Notes: generated by a model not told the origin, from the letters alone. Shown: positions 13,131 to 25,671, counted from the first letter of the stretch. The stretch is 64,000 bases of DNA from Deuterostichococcus epilithicus (GCA_033439295.1 JAVTLE010000004.1:372012-436011); one strand, 5' to 3'. Translations and numbers: made by a program.

Positions 13131-14206
13131 TGGAGCCCAGTCCGTGGCAGGAGCCGCTGGCCGTGGAAAGGTAGGCAGAAATGTGGCTCAACGACCTGGG
13201 CCTTGCTCAACTACTCGGCAAAAGCGGAGCCAGAGAGAAAAGAATGAGAAGTACTGGCGACTGAATTGGCTTCTAAACTGATGTGCTGGTGCGGAGGCAG
13301 CAGCAAAACTGTCGCGGTTCGCCTGCTGACGGCAGTGCAGTGGCCGAGAGCACACACGGAGGTCGTGATTCAAGCAGTCTCTCGGTTAGGCAAGCCTGAC
13401 TTTTTACAGTCTGGGGAGCTGTTTGAAAGCGATCGATCGCCGGTGGTGTCCCAGCGGCTGTGACGCCACACAAGCAAGAGCCCAAAGGCCCAAACCAAGA
13501 GTCAAGAAACAACGGGGGGTTCTGCCCCTGATTTCGCTGGAAAGAGCCACAAATCAGCAGGAGGCACCACCGTCAAGCGTGCAGCTTTGCATAGTGATTG
13601 TGAACAGACCAAACGCCACATCCAAACGTGGATCAGCAGCCGCCTCCTCCTCCTCGTCCTGTTCGCGCACCGTCACGGGCTCCCGCTGATACACGTGAGT
13701 TTCTCGGAGCAGTCGCTCATCTTTTGCGCTTACTGATGCGCTGCCCAGTATGCCCATCCTGCAGGTCAAACAGCAGCTCCCTGGCGGCGCCAGCCCAGCG
13801 GCAGCCGCCCAGCTGCAGGTTCAGAGGACGGTGGGACGCAACCCTCATAGCAGGTGCACTGGATTTGTGAGCGCTTTCTGGGCTGCGCAACCAGCTGATG
13901 TGGTGTGTGTGATGCTCCAGGCGCATCAAAGCCGCGCTGACAGCAACAGAAGCTTGGCCGCGCAAAGCCCGCTGGACACTCACGAGCAAGTGATCGAGGG
14001 CGAGCCTCGGTGCCAGTGTCCACAAGTCTACGACTGAGGTCATCGGACTCTCAAAGGTGAATGTTAAAGGCGCTTGCTCAGCCCTCTGTCATCCCAACGC
14101 CTCTTTGGCGTTCCTTGTGGCCTCTGTGGTGCACAACCCAAGTCGCAGCTAGGTACCTAGATGCAATTATTGATCAAGAGGCGATCGCTTCTCCCCACTC
14201 GGAGAA
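13131..14206. promoter_or_regulatory. Shared divergent region of nitrate and nitrite reductase
   Basis: This 1.08 kb separates the two start codons of a head-to-head pair. In green algae such pairs are induced by nitrate and repressed by ammonium through RWP-RK (NIT2/NLP) factors; co-regulation here is inferred from layout only. I saw no clear copy of the bipartite nitrate-responsive element. Reading frames in the interval have no family similarity, but upstream untranslated exons cannot be excluded. Confidence 0.6.
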
Positions 14207-17200
14207 ATGTCCTGCACGATCACCAGCTTCATCAGGCATCGGCCGCCCCTGGGCAGCCAGCTTGTCATGATTGCGTCCGCCATGCACCCCGCAGTTAGGC
14301 GCGCCATGCAGACTGCCGGCAGCTTTCGCAGCACGACGCTGCCGCAGCGCCCGCGCCACCCGGCGGCCGCCCGACCATCGGCGCGACAACAGGCACTGCT
14401 ACAGCGGCCGTCCGCCATTGCGGCGCCGTCGCGGCCGGCAGCTGACGGTGCAACGGCGGAGGTCATCCCGCTGGCAGACGAGCTGAAGCCCCTGGTGGAG
14501 GAGAAGGGGGTCGACTGGGAGAAGTCGGGCCTCAAGTACCTCAGCAACGGCGCTCGGGTGCGCAGCTCATCGCCATGCCTCGCCTGCGATTTGTGAGTGG
14601 CCGGCTAGCGCACCCTGCCAAGCAGCTATGGCGTCGCCTCTGCCCCTGTGCTGCAGGCGCTGCTGTGCTGCACAGGCATTGGACACTGGCGCCGCGAGGG
14701 CGCTCGGCTTCAGAGCGACTCGCACTCCGAGCCTGCCACCTGGGCCTCGAACCCTCATCTCAAGACTGCCATCTCTGTTATGCGGCAGGCGCGGGCGCTG
14801 GACAAAAAGGCAAACAAGCCGGAGAAGCTGAAGCTTCAGAAGGATGGCAGCGTGATGTGGACCGAGGTGCACGAGCTCGCAGAGCTGGTCCGCTCCGGCC
14901 AGGTGCGGCGTCTGCAAGCGCTTGCAGGGTTTTGGCATTCATGTTGACTTCCCTCAAGTGCTGCTGGCGAAAATGAGCTGCGCCTCCAGGATGCAATGGG
15001 ACAATCATGGCCCAAGTTCGGGGAATTGTCAGGTCTGGCCAGTTGCCTCGTGGGTTTTGCGCTTGCCGCCTCGGCTGATGGCGCATTGCAAGCAAAAGCT
15101 TTGAAAGTCCAGGTTGCAACTGGCAACTTCTGCAGTTTCTGCCAGCAGGCCGACTGGAAGGACCTGAATATCGATGATGTCGACGTGCGGCTGAAGTGGG
15201 CGGGCCTGTTCCACCGCAAGAAGCGCACCCCGGGACGCTTCATGATGCGCCTCAAGGTGAACCTGGCAGCAGGCTCTGGGCTGGAGTCCCCTTGGGGCAG
15301 CGTTCACGGCTGGCAAGTATGGGACTGTGTAGTGACACGATTGATCCGCTGAGACAGCCGACAAAGGATCTCGGGCCGCAAACCGTCTGTGTTCCAGCTG
15401 TGGACAGGTTCTGCATGCTGTGATGCAGGTGCCAAACGGCGAGCTGACGGCGGAGCAGCTGCGATACATGAGCGGTGCCATCAAGCCCTTTGGCGACGAT
15501 GGTGAGCTGCCCGCAATCGTGTCCCAGTTGCAGTGACTGGTCGTGCTGTGTCAGGTCTACTCTGGGACGCCTCCCGCCTGCAGTGTGCTCGCAACGGCTA
15601 CTGATGTGCGCCATTACCCTGTAACCTACTGTCATCAAAGAAGCATTTCAACAGACTCGAGCGTGCAATCGCTCCTGCAGGCTGCGCAGACATCACGACG
15701 CGCGCCAATGTCCAGCTGCGTGGCATGACGCTCGCCGAGGCAGACAAGATCTTCGACGGCCTGCAGGCTATCGGCCTCTCCTCCGTCTCCACAGGTGAGC
15801 AAAGTGAAAACAAAGCCTCTAAACCTTACGCCGCTGCTTACGCTGCAGCGGCGCGGTGGCACTCCAGATCTGCTTCGTGAATCTTCCTATGGCTCATAAG
15901 CCAGCCGCTGTTTGCGGCTTATTGTCGAAACGTTGTCTCTCTCTCCCCTCTGCCTCTGCGCAAGCTGGACAGGCTGAGCAGGGTAACTAGCCGTTGACCA
16001 GATCTCTCCAAGCCTGCTGTGCCACATCATGCAGGCATGGACAGCGTGCGCAACATGACGACCAGCCCCATCTCCGGCATCGACCCGCACGAGCTGCTGG
16101 ACGTGCGCCAGCTCAGCTCAGGTGCGCCATGGCACAACATCTCATTGCTAATTTTGCAGCAGCAGGGTGCTGGGGTGGGCTGCAGGCCGAGCCGCCTCTG
16201 CAGCGCGGCGGCGGCATTGGGCTTGGGCGCGCCAGCAGCAGCACAGCGGCGTGCTGCCCTGGTCAGTCGACATTCAACTCAGGCTTGGAATTGTGCCGCA
16301 GACATCAATGCGATGTACACCAACAACGGTAAGGGCAACGCGGAGCTGAGCAACCTGCCGCGCAAGATCAACATCGCGCTCAGCCCTTCGCGCGACGACT
16401 TCCCGCACACCCACATCAACGACGTCGGCCTCGTCGCTGTCAAGCATCCCGAGACCGGCGAGGTGGGCCGCTTTGCTACTGGCAGCGGCAAGCCGTGGGA
16501 ACCTTTTCGTCGTTATCTTGAGGAACCAGCCAGCAGAAAACGTGTGACGCAAGCCGCACCAGTGAGGCTGCAATTTCATGCGCACCTGTCACGCCGCGCT
16601 GGTCTGGGGCATCTGTTGTGAGGGCGGCACGCAAGTGCCAGAGGTGCAACCTGCCAGCTTGCCTCCGGGCAGGTGAAGTCGAGAGGCAACAGCAGTGACT
16701 AAGATCTGGTGTTTGATTCTTGACAGGTTGGCTTCAACCTAGAGGTGGGCGGCTACTTCTCCATCAAGCGCAACGCGGTGTCCTTTGATGGCGACACCTT
16801 CATCCGGCAGGACCAGGTCGTGGCCTACTGCAAGGCACTGCTGGAGGTGTTTAGGTGCGCCCCGCTTTGTACGCTGACATTTCATTCGTCCCAGTCGCAT
16901 GACCTGACCAAGCTGCGCATGCAGGCGGGCCGCAAGGGACGTCTGCTGTCTCCCTGTGCCGCTGCCGGTTGTCGAGTCCCAGGAATGGGGACCGACGGAG
17001 GCTTAGGAGGCTTTCGAATCCCGCAGGGTTCGGCAAGGCAGCCCCCTAGCGAGCTGCGTGCAAAGCCCCTCGTGAGAGCTGCAAGGTGCACGCCTGCAGG
17101 GATCATGGCGAGCGCATGGACCGGCAGAAGGCGCGGCTCATGTGGCTGGTGGAGGACTGGGGTGTAGACAAATTCCGGGAGGCGATTGCCGAGCGCATGG

Positions 17201-19211
17201 GCGACACCCTGTCCAAGGTGAGGACACTTGGCGCGACGCTGACCTCATGGCGTGACGCCGATCAGTGCATGCATGAGGTCACTGACCTGACGACCGCATG
17301 CAGTAAGAAAAACGCAGTATGCAGCACGCAGCCTGCAGCACGCACTCCCTGTGCCTGGCTGCCCTGAGTGGGTTGGTGGGATCTCGCTTCGGGCTGCGTG
17401 CTCCCCGCTTAGCCGAGGGCGCTGCACTGCTGACTGCAGGGGGTACACGTCGAGTACGACACGCCCTGGGCGCGGCGGGACGTGCTGGGCATCCACCCAC
17501 AGAAGCAGGTAAGCAGTGAAGAACGCTGTTTCCGAGGAGACACGCTATTTTCCGGAAGCAGCAGAAGCTGCATCCATCTGCACAGGCACGCACCACCGGC
17601 GCGCATCTGCGGGGAGCGCGCCCTGCACTTATTACGGTTTAGGGTTTAGGATTTGTTCAGGCAGTCGCCAAGCGTTGGTTGCGCAATGCAACACCCACGT
17701 ACTGGCGCTTGCTCGCGGCTCACGTCGTGTGAACGAGTCCAATCGCACATTCTGCAGGACGGCCTGTTCTGGGTGGGCGTCTGCGTCCCGGCGGGTCGCT
17801 TCTTCGCTGACGACTTCTACGGCTTTGCTGACATCGCCGAGAAGTGAGCGGCCCCTGCCAAATGCGCGCATCAGCGCTGATGCGCGTCCCCTGCCTACCG
17901 CTGTGCGCAGCAATTGCTGTGCACTAAGCTGCTGACGCCAGCCAGCCAGCCAGCCAACAAGGATGGTCAGTCTGCCTGCTGCTGCTGACCTGCATCTCGT
18001 CCACTGGTAGAGATCTACAGGGCATCTCAACTGTCTTATGGCTCTGCAGGTATGGCGACGGCACGGTGCGCCTGACAGTGGAGCAAAACCTGCTGTTCCC
18101 CAACATTCCGGAGGACCGCCTTGACGAGATGCGCCAGGTTTGCGCACTTTCTTCCTTGGCTTCTGTCGCATCACAGTGCAGAAGCGTCTGTCCGACTCAA
18201 GCGCCTTGTTTCGGGAGCCTTCCTGCCTTCCAACACTGACTGTGAGCACTTCGGGGTAGGCTCACTTCCGCCGGCTGTTGCTGCGCAGGAGCCGCTGTTC
18301 CAGAAGTACCCCATCGAGGCGGGGCCGCTGGCCCGCGGCCTGGTCTCTTGCACCGGCGCCCAGTTCTGCGGCATCGCGCTCATCGAGACCAAGCAGCGCG
18401 CGCTGGCAGTTGTCGAGAAGCTGGAAGCACAGCTCAACATCCCGCCCGGCATCCGCATGCACTGGACCGGCTGCCCCAACTCCTGCGGCCAGGTGCGCGC
18501 GCGCTTGGCGGACGCGCTTCCGCTGCGCCGAGGTCGAGCAGGGTGTGGGCAGCAGGGCACGGCGCTGTGGCACCACCGTCCTGAAGCCGCCCTGCCCCGC
18601 CTGCAGCGGCGCCTGCCTCTGTGCCGGCGCGCTGCAGCGGCAGTCACGTCTGCTGCGGGTCTCCACGATCGCGTCAGCCCTTCACCCTTCTGACTCTGCT
18701 GCTCCGCCGTGCGGCGCAGGCGCAGGTGGCGGACATCGGCCTGATGGGCTGCCCCGCCAAGAAGGACGGAAAGGCAGTGGAGGGCGTCCGCATCTTCCTG
18801 GGCGGCACCATCGGCGAGCACGCCGCGCTGGCCTCTGAGTTCGAAAAGGTGGGCTTGAACGGGTGCACGCATGCTCTCTGGAAGGCCGCTGAGGAGGAGG
18901 CTCACGGACAAGGGTTCCAGGTGTTCGTGGGCGGCACCATCGGTTTGAGGGGCACGCCGATCTTGCCTTCCAAGTGTCAGAATGTGGGCTTGATCAAATG
19001 ATCGGACAATTGTCAGGGGCCTGTGGAGAAGGCACGGGGAGCTCGATTGCTGGGGTGTATATGTCCACCAGCTGGCAGCGTTTCTCACTGCAAATTTGCT
19101 CACCCCAGCATCTCCTGTGTGCTGCAGGGCATTCCCTGCGAGGAGGAGATCCTGCTTCCCAAGCTGCGGGAGCTGCTGATCGAGAAGTTCGGCGCCACAA
19201 CCAAGGCCTGA
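14207..19211 (+). CDS. NII: Ferredoxin-nitrite reductase, chloroplast
   Basis: Fifteen exons: 14207-14557, 14789-14902, 15149-15256, 15429-15501, 15681-15794, 16035-16121, 16302-16462, 16727-16854, 17100-17217, 17440-17508, 17758-17843, 18050-18137, 18289-18492, 18720-18848, 19128-19211; 637 aa. It takes nitrite to ammonium with six electrons from ferredoxin. The Ser/Arg/Ala-rich first 80 or so residues look like a chloroplast transit peptide; ATG at 14281 is an alternative start. The 4Fe-4S/sirohaem ligands are all present: SCTGAQFCG (Cys about 520 and 526) and GCPNSCG (about 561 and 565). Other family blocks seen are DVDVRLKWAGLFHR, RFMMRLKVPNG and GFNLEVGGYFS. It is head-to-head with nitrate reductase. 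TGTAA at 19615 may end the transcript. Confidence 0.97.
17636..17650 (+). repeat. Telomere-like GGTTTAGGGTTTAGG motif
   Basis: Two consecutive TTTAGG(G) units inside a nitrite reductase intron, the longest interstitial telomere-type tract in the window. Confidence 0.7.
17936..17960 (+). repeat. (CCAG)n short tandem repeat
   Basis: Five to six CCAG units in a nitrite reductase intron. Confidence 0.85.
18911..19000 (+). repeat. Echo of nitrite reductase exon 14 end inside intron 14
   Basis: The intron repeats the last part of exon 14. The copy reads VFVGGTIG where the exon reads IFLGGTIG, and the similarity runs on through the donor into the first intron bases (GTGGGCTTGA in both). It starts about 60 nt after the real donor. 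Later codons have drifted and the donor no longer follows an open frame. Confidence 0.85.
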
Positions 19212-19614
19212 TGGGAGTCTGGCGTTGGTAGTCGAGCGCCTGTCGTAGGTCGTAGGCAGCCTCCGGCGCCACTCGGAATACCCGAAGGTGGTCGAAACCG
19301 ACTGACGATCCAGCAGCCGCGATCGCACAGTGGAGGCTGCATCGTGCAAACGGAGTGATCATGAAGGCCAACTGCCGACAGTGGCGGCTTCGCTTTGAAT
19401 GGCAGTGCTTACAGAAGCAGGGCGCCAATAGTGCCCTGCAATTTTCTGCGGGTTTGACACGGCTTAGAACGTGTTCCACATGAGAAGACGAGTGCACTGC
19501 ACATCTGTTGCTGGTGGACCATTGATGTTGTTTTTGGAGGCAGATCCCGCTGCCATTTGCACTGAAAGGTTTAGCATCCTCGTGGTTTCGGCTTTGGTGT
19601 CGTGCCTGTGTGTC

Positions 19615-19619
19615 TGTAA
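19615..19619 (+). terminator. Candidate TGTAA polyadenylation signal of nitrite reductase
   Basis: The green-algal 3'-end motif, about 400 nt after the stop. Confidence 0.35.
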
Positions 19620-20220
19620 ATGTCTTGTCGTCCATGATCAGCCCCGAGCCCATGGCAAGGCCACCTGCTGCAGCGTAGTACCGCACTTGACGCCGCTGTC
19701 ATGATCCTACTGAAATTCATCGCGGAGGAAAGGCATGCCGTGTTCCAGTGCTGTCAAGTGTCAAGCCAGGGTCGTCGGCTGCCTGAATGGAAAGAACATC
19801 TCTAGGCACCTGATCGAGGCTCTCCATGTCTCGCTGGTGATGACTCTTGAATGATGCGCTCCTGCTCCGGCACGGGTTACCATCGCGGGCCAGCGCGCCG
19901 CAACATGACCGCCAGCGCCCAGCCATGCGCACTGCATCAATCCCGATTGTCAACCGCACCTGCTGTACGTGCACCGAGTGGCGGCTGCCTATTTGCGGTC
20001 TGGAACATATGCGGTTTTGGTGCCCGCGAGGCTCAATTGCCTGTCAGATAGCTATTCAGTGAGGAGCTCGCCGCCAGAACGCGATAGCCGATAATCCCAA
20101 TGGAAAAGCAATCTCACTCCGAAGCAGCAGGTTTGGGAAGCACAGCCCTGCTGCAACTTCCGACAGTTCCTTTGAAAATCGAAGGTAAAAAAGGTGGCAC
20201 GCCCACAGTAGTTTGGACGC

Positions 20221-20231
20221 AGGGTTTAGGG
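20221..20231 (+). repeat. Telomere-like AGGGTTTAGGG motif
   Basis: An interstitial TTTAGGG-type match about 190 nt upstream of the DUF6891-like gene. Confidence 0.5.
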
Positions 20232-20422
20232 TCGCCTTGTCACCAACAACATCAGGCGTGCCACAGACTTGCGGCAAAAGGCGAAACCTCCTGCACGCTG
20301 CAACAGCGGAAAACGTGTCGACATATGTGCTTCCGTGGCGTCGCACTACGCATACGAGCTGGCGTTTGAACTTGAGATTTGAGGAGCATGCAAACACCCT
20401 ATCGAGGGCTGACCACACACAG

Positions 20423-20912
20423 ATGCCCAAGCGGGCGCAGCTCGAAGAGTTTTTCCAGAAGCTTCCTGCCCAAGGAATCACTGCACAACAGTGCTGCGGC
20501 TTCTCGATGTCAGACGGGCTCTATGAGGTGAATGAGCATAGGGTGCCAACGGACAAGGGGTGGTGCTTCTTCCACGTACAGGTGCACCACTTTACCTTGT
20601 TCTGCGACACTGATACAGACGGCTATGGAGAAGATGTTGAGGCCCTCAGACACCCCGATGTGCTTTCCCAAGGACTCATGGCGCCTTGCCGCAACCGGCA
20701 TGTTGTGCCTGGCGCATGGCAGCTACTCGGACGTCAGTGGGGCAGACGCGGCGATCGCCGAGGCCATCGTTGGGACCGCCCGCAGCTGTAGCTTGCCGAT
20801 TGTCTGGAACGGCAGCCCTGACAGGCGGATGGAAGTGCATGGATTCGATTGTGCCGAGTTTGCGGACTTCCAGGAACCCGAAGAGGACTCGGAGGATTCG
20901 GAAAGCGATTGA
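20423..20912 (+). CDS. DUF6891-like protein (frame change inside)
   Basis: The product resembles the bacterial DUF6891 family of unknown function. The N-terminal half has GITAQQCCGFSMSDGLYEV, matching the family's GI-A-xx-GY-SDG core. The C-terminal half has LCLAHGSY, an AAIAEAIVGTA helix and VWNGSPDRRMEV. An acidic Glu/Asp/Ser tail ends at 20912. The halves lie in different frames. Removing 20582-20618, bounded by GT and AG but only 37 nt, joins them into 150 aa, about the family length. That would be a very short intron for this genome, so an indel or decayed gene is equally possible. The start at 20423 is the first in-frame ATG before the domain. I base the assignment on remembered family features. 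Confidence 0.55.
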
Positions 20913-22044
20913 GAGATCCTCAGTCGCCTGTGGCTGCCTTGTTGAACGGCGAAAGTGCTCTGGTGGTTATTTGCAATGAACATGCTAGACTTCGGCGGCG
21001 CCGCCGTCGTTGTCGCTGCTGCCGCTTTGAATTGCATGGGCGTCCAACGAAGTAGTGGAGTATCTGTCGACTCGCCTCTGGCTTGCAATGACTCATATCC
21101 TGTTGTGTCAGCCAGAAACCCGGATTACCGCGTGGCTTGCCGTCAACTTCACCACGGCTGCCCAGCTGCCACCATCACATCGTTCGCGAGATCCCACTCA
21201 TCAGCACGACAAGACGCGCAGGCGGTGTCATCGTGACACTCTTCTCTCGACCAGGCAATTTTAGTGCGTGTCGCGCCCGTTACTTATCTTGCACACAAGC
21301 ACCTGCACGCCGCCGAACAGCACCCAGCAGTACGGGCGTTGCTCACTAGCTACTGCCGAGCGTCTTCGCATCAGCGGGCAGGTGAATTGCTTCGCAGACA
21401 CTGTGTCCTCCTAGCATCAAGCATTCCGGCAGTCTCTACGCACGGGCACGCCGAGCTGCGCCGGGACGGCCAATCTATTGCCCGTGACTGGACTCGCATA
21501 TTTGTGGAGGCGCCAGCTACACGGAGTGCAGCTCCGTCACCTGACAGATCTGCTTGCCCTGAAGAACCCTCTGACGGACAAGCATTATCTCAAAGCCGCC
21601 GCCTTACAGGAAGGCAGCGCTTTGCACTTCAGATCTAGTGACAGCCACGAATCTGTTACCCAGTGCACCTCTGCGACGCGTGTCTGGAGTGGACCTTATC
21701 TCACTGGATCAGATTTCGTTGCGGAAACGCAACGAAAAGACGAGCCTTGGCGTCACGGGTGTCAAGGTGCATCAGTGGTAACCATATTCACAGAGGGTGA
21801 TTTGCTGAAGATGCGCGGCTGCTGTCAACATACTGCTCGCTGTGCAGCGTCTGCAGCGTGAATGACTTTCGCAGATCAACCAGCCGTCGTCGTGGGTGGC
21901 GAGCGCGAGTGCGGGTGCATGGGCGACGGCTGCTGAGTTCGGGGTGTACCCCACGTTCTCTCTCTGCATTCGTCGCACTTCGACAGTGGTAGATGTGAGC
22001 GTATGACGTCTCGTGCGCCTGCAGGTCCCTCATCCGCGCACACA
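20913..22044. other. Intergenic region before the seven-helix gene
   Basis: No protein family was recognised in any frame. An open frame of 127 codons on the plus strand (21478-21861) shows no domain and no splice context. Confidence 0.4.
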
Positions 22045-24841
22045 ATGGGCGTCGTCAATGTGGGCTCGGGCGGTGTGGACGTCAATGGCGGCGATATCGC
22101 GGGCTTCTTCTCTCCTGTCGGCGATGCCTTCACGACGCTGCAGCGCAACCCCGTGCTGTCGATTGAGCTCAACAAGCTGGGTTACATACTCGCGGTGAGT
22201 CGAGGTCTGCTGCCGGCACGCTGCCCTGGCTTCAACGGTTTGCCGTGAGTTTCAAGGGGTGATTGAACGTGGGAGTTGGTGTGGTGCCAGGCCGAGGATG
22301 AACGTTCCTTGCTTTGCTGCGCAGATTGTCGCTGGTGCACTGTTCGCACTGGGCGCTATTCTGGCGCTGTTCAACCTCATCAGGTGTGGCGGTTGAGCTT
22401 GGTGTGGGTGCAGATGTTGCTGCCGGTGTTTCAAGGGTGTGCATAGTGCTGCAACTGCACCAACTGCACTAACTGCAAGCCTGCCCGCAGCCTAGACGCC
22501 CAGATCGTGATTGTGCTGAGATTGACGGCTTGCAGGGACAAGTTCGGCATCCACCTGTTCATCATCCTGTTTGCCCTTGGTGCGTCACTCTACCTGCATT
22601 CGCATGCTTGGTCGCTGCGGTCAGGAGGTGTAGTCGACAATTCCCGGCTTGTACCTGGCTCCGTGGTGCACGACAAGTGACACGACGGACCTGGTGCTGT
22701 GCAGAGCGCGTCGCGACATACGTCATACGTGCACTTCTTTACAAAAACACAAAGCGCGCATATGCAGAGGTGAGCAGCCTGAAGTGCCCGTCTCTGGCAC
22801 CCTTCATCATGCTTGATGTGTGCCTGCTTTCTGCCGCAATGGACGCCCTGCTTCTGCGAAACTTGTTTGTTTTCAGAAACAAGTTCGATTTCAACAGAAA
22901 AGCTCATCCTGAGCGAAGCCAACCAACGCTTGAAGCAACGCCTCAACGCACCCCCCGCTCCGCAGGTGTTCGAGATCCTGGAGGCAGCCGGCACAACGCT
23001 CATTGTCATCATACTGTACCACCTCTGGGCCGGCACGTGAGTCGCGCAGGCCCTCTGTACGCTCGTGTAGTGCCTGTCATGTGCATGGCTTGTCAGCAGA
23101 GCCAGCAGCCGGCCCTTGCACAGGCACCCTGCACCCAAGAAAAGCGACGCACCGTCGCCACAATCATGTTGGAATATTGGATCAGAGGCTTGCACAGGAC
23201 TGCAGGCCACCAGGATGCTGAGCAGCAGAGGTCGTCACGACCGTGCACGTGTAAACTGCTGCAGGGCTGATTTGGGTTCATGACGTGCTGCAGGGCGCGG
23301 TCTCGGACCGAGGGTGCCACCAAGCGCGGCCGCACCGGACACTGCTGCCTGCTGACGCTTGCCAGCGTCCTCATCCTTGCCGGCTCCGGCCTGTTCATCG
23401 CCGGCGCAGTCCTGCAGGTGCAGTCGTTGACACCCCTCTCATGCTCGGCACTTCACAAGCATCCGCGTGCTGCTGCACCGTTCATTGAGAATCCTGGCAT
23501 GCGGTGATTGCAGTTTGGTCGGCTGCCACTGCTGGTCGGCTACCGAGCTGCCTAGCACGGCACGGGGGAGCGCATGACTCAATCCTCTGCTTGTGCGTTG
23601 GAAACACTCTCATCTCCACTGGCTGCTGCCAAACTCAAGAGGTGCTGCGTGATATGCGCAGGACCGCGCGTCATCGACCCTCAACCAGTACGACCGGGGC
23701 TTCACACTGCGCAAGATTGCTGTCATCGTGAGTTCTTCACTGCAACGCCCCCGAATCCGTGTTCACAAACAAAAACAAGTTGGCTTACAGTCAAACCGCC
23801 NTGGCTGCACCCCCCCATCCCACCCCATCCCAGTTCACATCTCGAGGCCGCGACAACTCTCAGACCAAACCTCTGTGTCTCGCCTCACCGAGCAGCTTCG
23901 TGATGGTTCAGGTGTATGGCGCGGTGCTCTTCGTGTTCGACATCCTTGCCCTGAGCGTCCTGTGCCGCCGCGGCGCCCGCGCGGTGCGCCCTGAAACCCC
24001 TAACAATCTCCTATCTTGTTTACCAGGGGCGCTGCACATCTGCTTCCGTGCTGCACCATAGTCTTGAATGCGACCAGATCGCATCAACTCTACATCAACT
24101 CAACTCGAGCCGATCCTAACTCTGCAGCATTGTCTGCTGACTGTGATACGCTGGCAGCGAGACCCAGTATGTTTGCTGCCGTCCTGCGCAGGCTGCCCCC
24201 GGGCTGCTCATCTGCGGCCTGCTGCTGTCGGCCAAGGCAGGCTTCCAGATCTACGCCATCTGGCACAACACCGGCCGCTACTACGAGAACAAGTCTGCCC
24301 CTTTCCTCTTATCATTCCCCATCTTTCCGCCTGATGCTCTGATGGAAGGCTGGCAGCTCTCAAATTCCCTTCCCTCGTGCCGCGCGCCGCCCCGCAGTGC
24401 GAGCGTTGGCTGCTTCATGGCTGCTGCTCACATCCTGCAGCAGCTGACCTGCTAGTGTCCTCAATCGAGTGAGAATCGCAGCCTCAGCTGCATGGCTATG
24501 CCGGCTGCATGACACGATCTGCCAGACGACTGCCATCCCCCAGGCTGCCAAGCCTCGTAGCACCGGAAGCAAGTTTCCCCTGGAAGCAAGTCCTGACCTC
24601 CTGCCCTAGCACCTGACACGCTCTGCCCGCTTGCTGCCGCAGGTTCTTCTGGCCGCTGCTGGTCCTGACGGAGCTGCTGGTGCTACTCATCCTGGTGACG
24701 CCCGGCTTTGTGCGCCATGCGCTGCGGCGCCCGACTGCCGCGCTGCCGGTCACCGACGCCAATGGCCAGTACGCTGCCGGCGGCGCCCAGCCCTATGCGC
24801 CCGCCTACCAGGGCCCCGCCATCCAGCCCAACTACAAGTGA
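22045..24841 (+). CDS. Seven-helix membrane protein, family not recognised
   Basis: Exons: 22045-22194, 22325-22383, 22536-22579, about 22877-23036, 23294-23417, 23662-23727, 23912-23983, 24192-24292, 24643-24841; about 324 aa. Hydrophobic segments make seven likely helices: YILAIVAGALFALGAILAL, HLFIILFAL, TTLIVIILYHLW, LTLASVLILAGSGLFIAGAV, VYGAVLFVFDILALSVL, GLLICGLLLSAKAGFQIYAI and FFWPLLVLTELLVLLILV. An N-terminal hydrophilic leader and a Pro/Tyr-rich tail (PYAPAYQGPAIQPNYK) flank them. I do not recognise the family; the heptahelical plan recalls small receptor-like or fungal RTA1-like proteins without a shared signature. The exon 3-4 junction is unsure: 22877 or 22898 restore phase, whereas the more natural start at 22966 does not. 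ATG at 22003 is an alternative start. One N lies in intron 6. Confidence 0.75.
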
Positions 24842-25671
24842 CGCGGGTGATGCACCCAACGGGCTCTGTGGTGCACTTCACCTAGAATTCAACCGCTGAC
24901 GCGCCCGGTCAGCATATTCTGGGTCCGGCAATCTACATGGAAGGAACCACCTGGTTGACGCGCTCAGCGGCCGACAGGGGTTTCAGCCGGCATAGTCGAG
25001 CTGCTCTGCCCATGCACACGCATGGGAGAATGGTGGGGCTGGGAGGCCTAGCCAGCGCTGGAGACAGGCCGAGGGTGCGAGCGAAAGCTCAGCCCGCCAG
25101 CGGCGGCTTGGCAGTGGGCTGCCAGGCACACAGCAAGGGAAGCAGGCACGGCGGCTTGCTGCCAGGCAGGGGTCGAAACCAACTGCACTGGGACGGCAGA
25201 GGATGCAGCATGATATGATGGCTTAAGCACCGAGACAGGATGCACCGGCGCTCAGGCTGTGTGACCACCTTTAGCACATCAAATTTACAGTAGAGCTGCT
25301 AGAGACATCTCTAGAGTTGATATGAAGCACCCTTCCTTTCTCACGTGTGTCAGCCGCTGGATGTGTTTTCAATGGTCACAAGCTCATTTGTTTCCGTTGC
25401 ACCGTGTGAAGGTTTTTGGCGCTACCTCCCTCCTCTTACCTTGTTTATGGAGCAGTATCATTTGCTGCCCTTGGCCGCTAGATGGAACCAAGTTCATCAT
25501 GCAGTTTTGTCAATGTTTTATTAATCTCCTCATATTTACGCCCGTTCATGCACCCGCACGTGTCGCCAACCGCGCTGAGCATGCGACGCGGCCACACCCG
25601 GCACAGGCAGCCACCGCGCTCGAGAGCGCAGTCCCACGGAGCTGCTGTGCGCTGAGGCATGGCGGCCGCGC
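24842..25671. other. Intergenic region between the seven-helix gene and the SEC11 remnant
   Basis: The place where the remnant's last four exons should be (minus strand) holds nothing like GDNN-GDD or the final membrane helix. No other gene was seen. Confidence 0.5.

Larger units (their letters stand above)
19212..20422. other. Intergenic region downstream of nitrite reductase
   Basis: No gene with family similarity was found. The stretch includes the probable 3' UTR of nitrite reductase and a telomere-like motif at 20221. Unrecognised upstream exons of the next gene could lie here. Confidence 0.4.
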
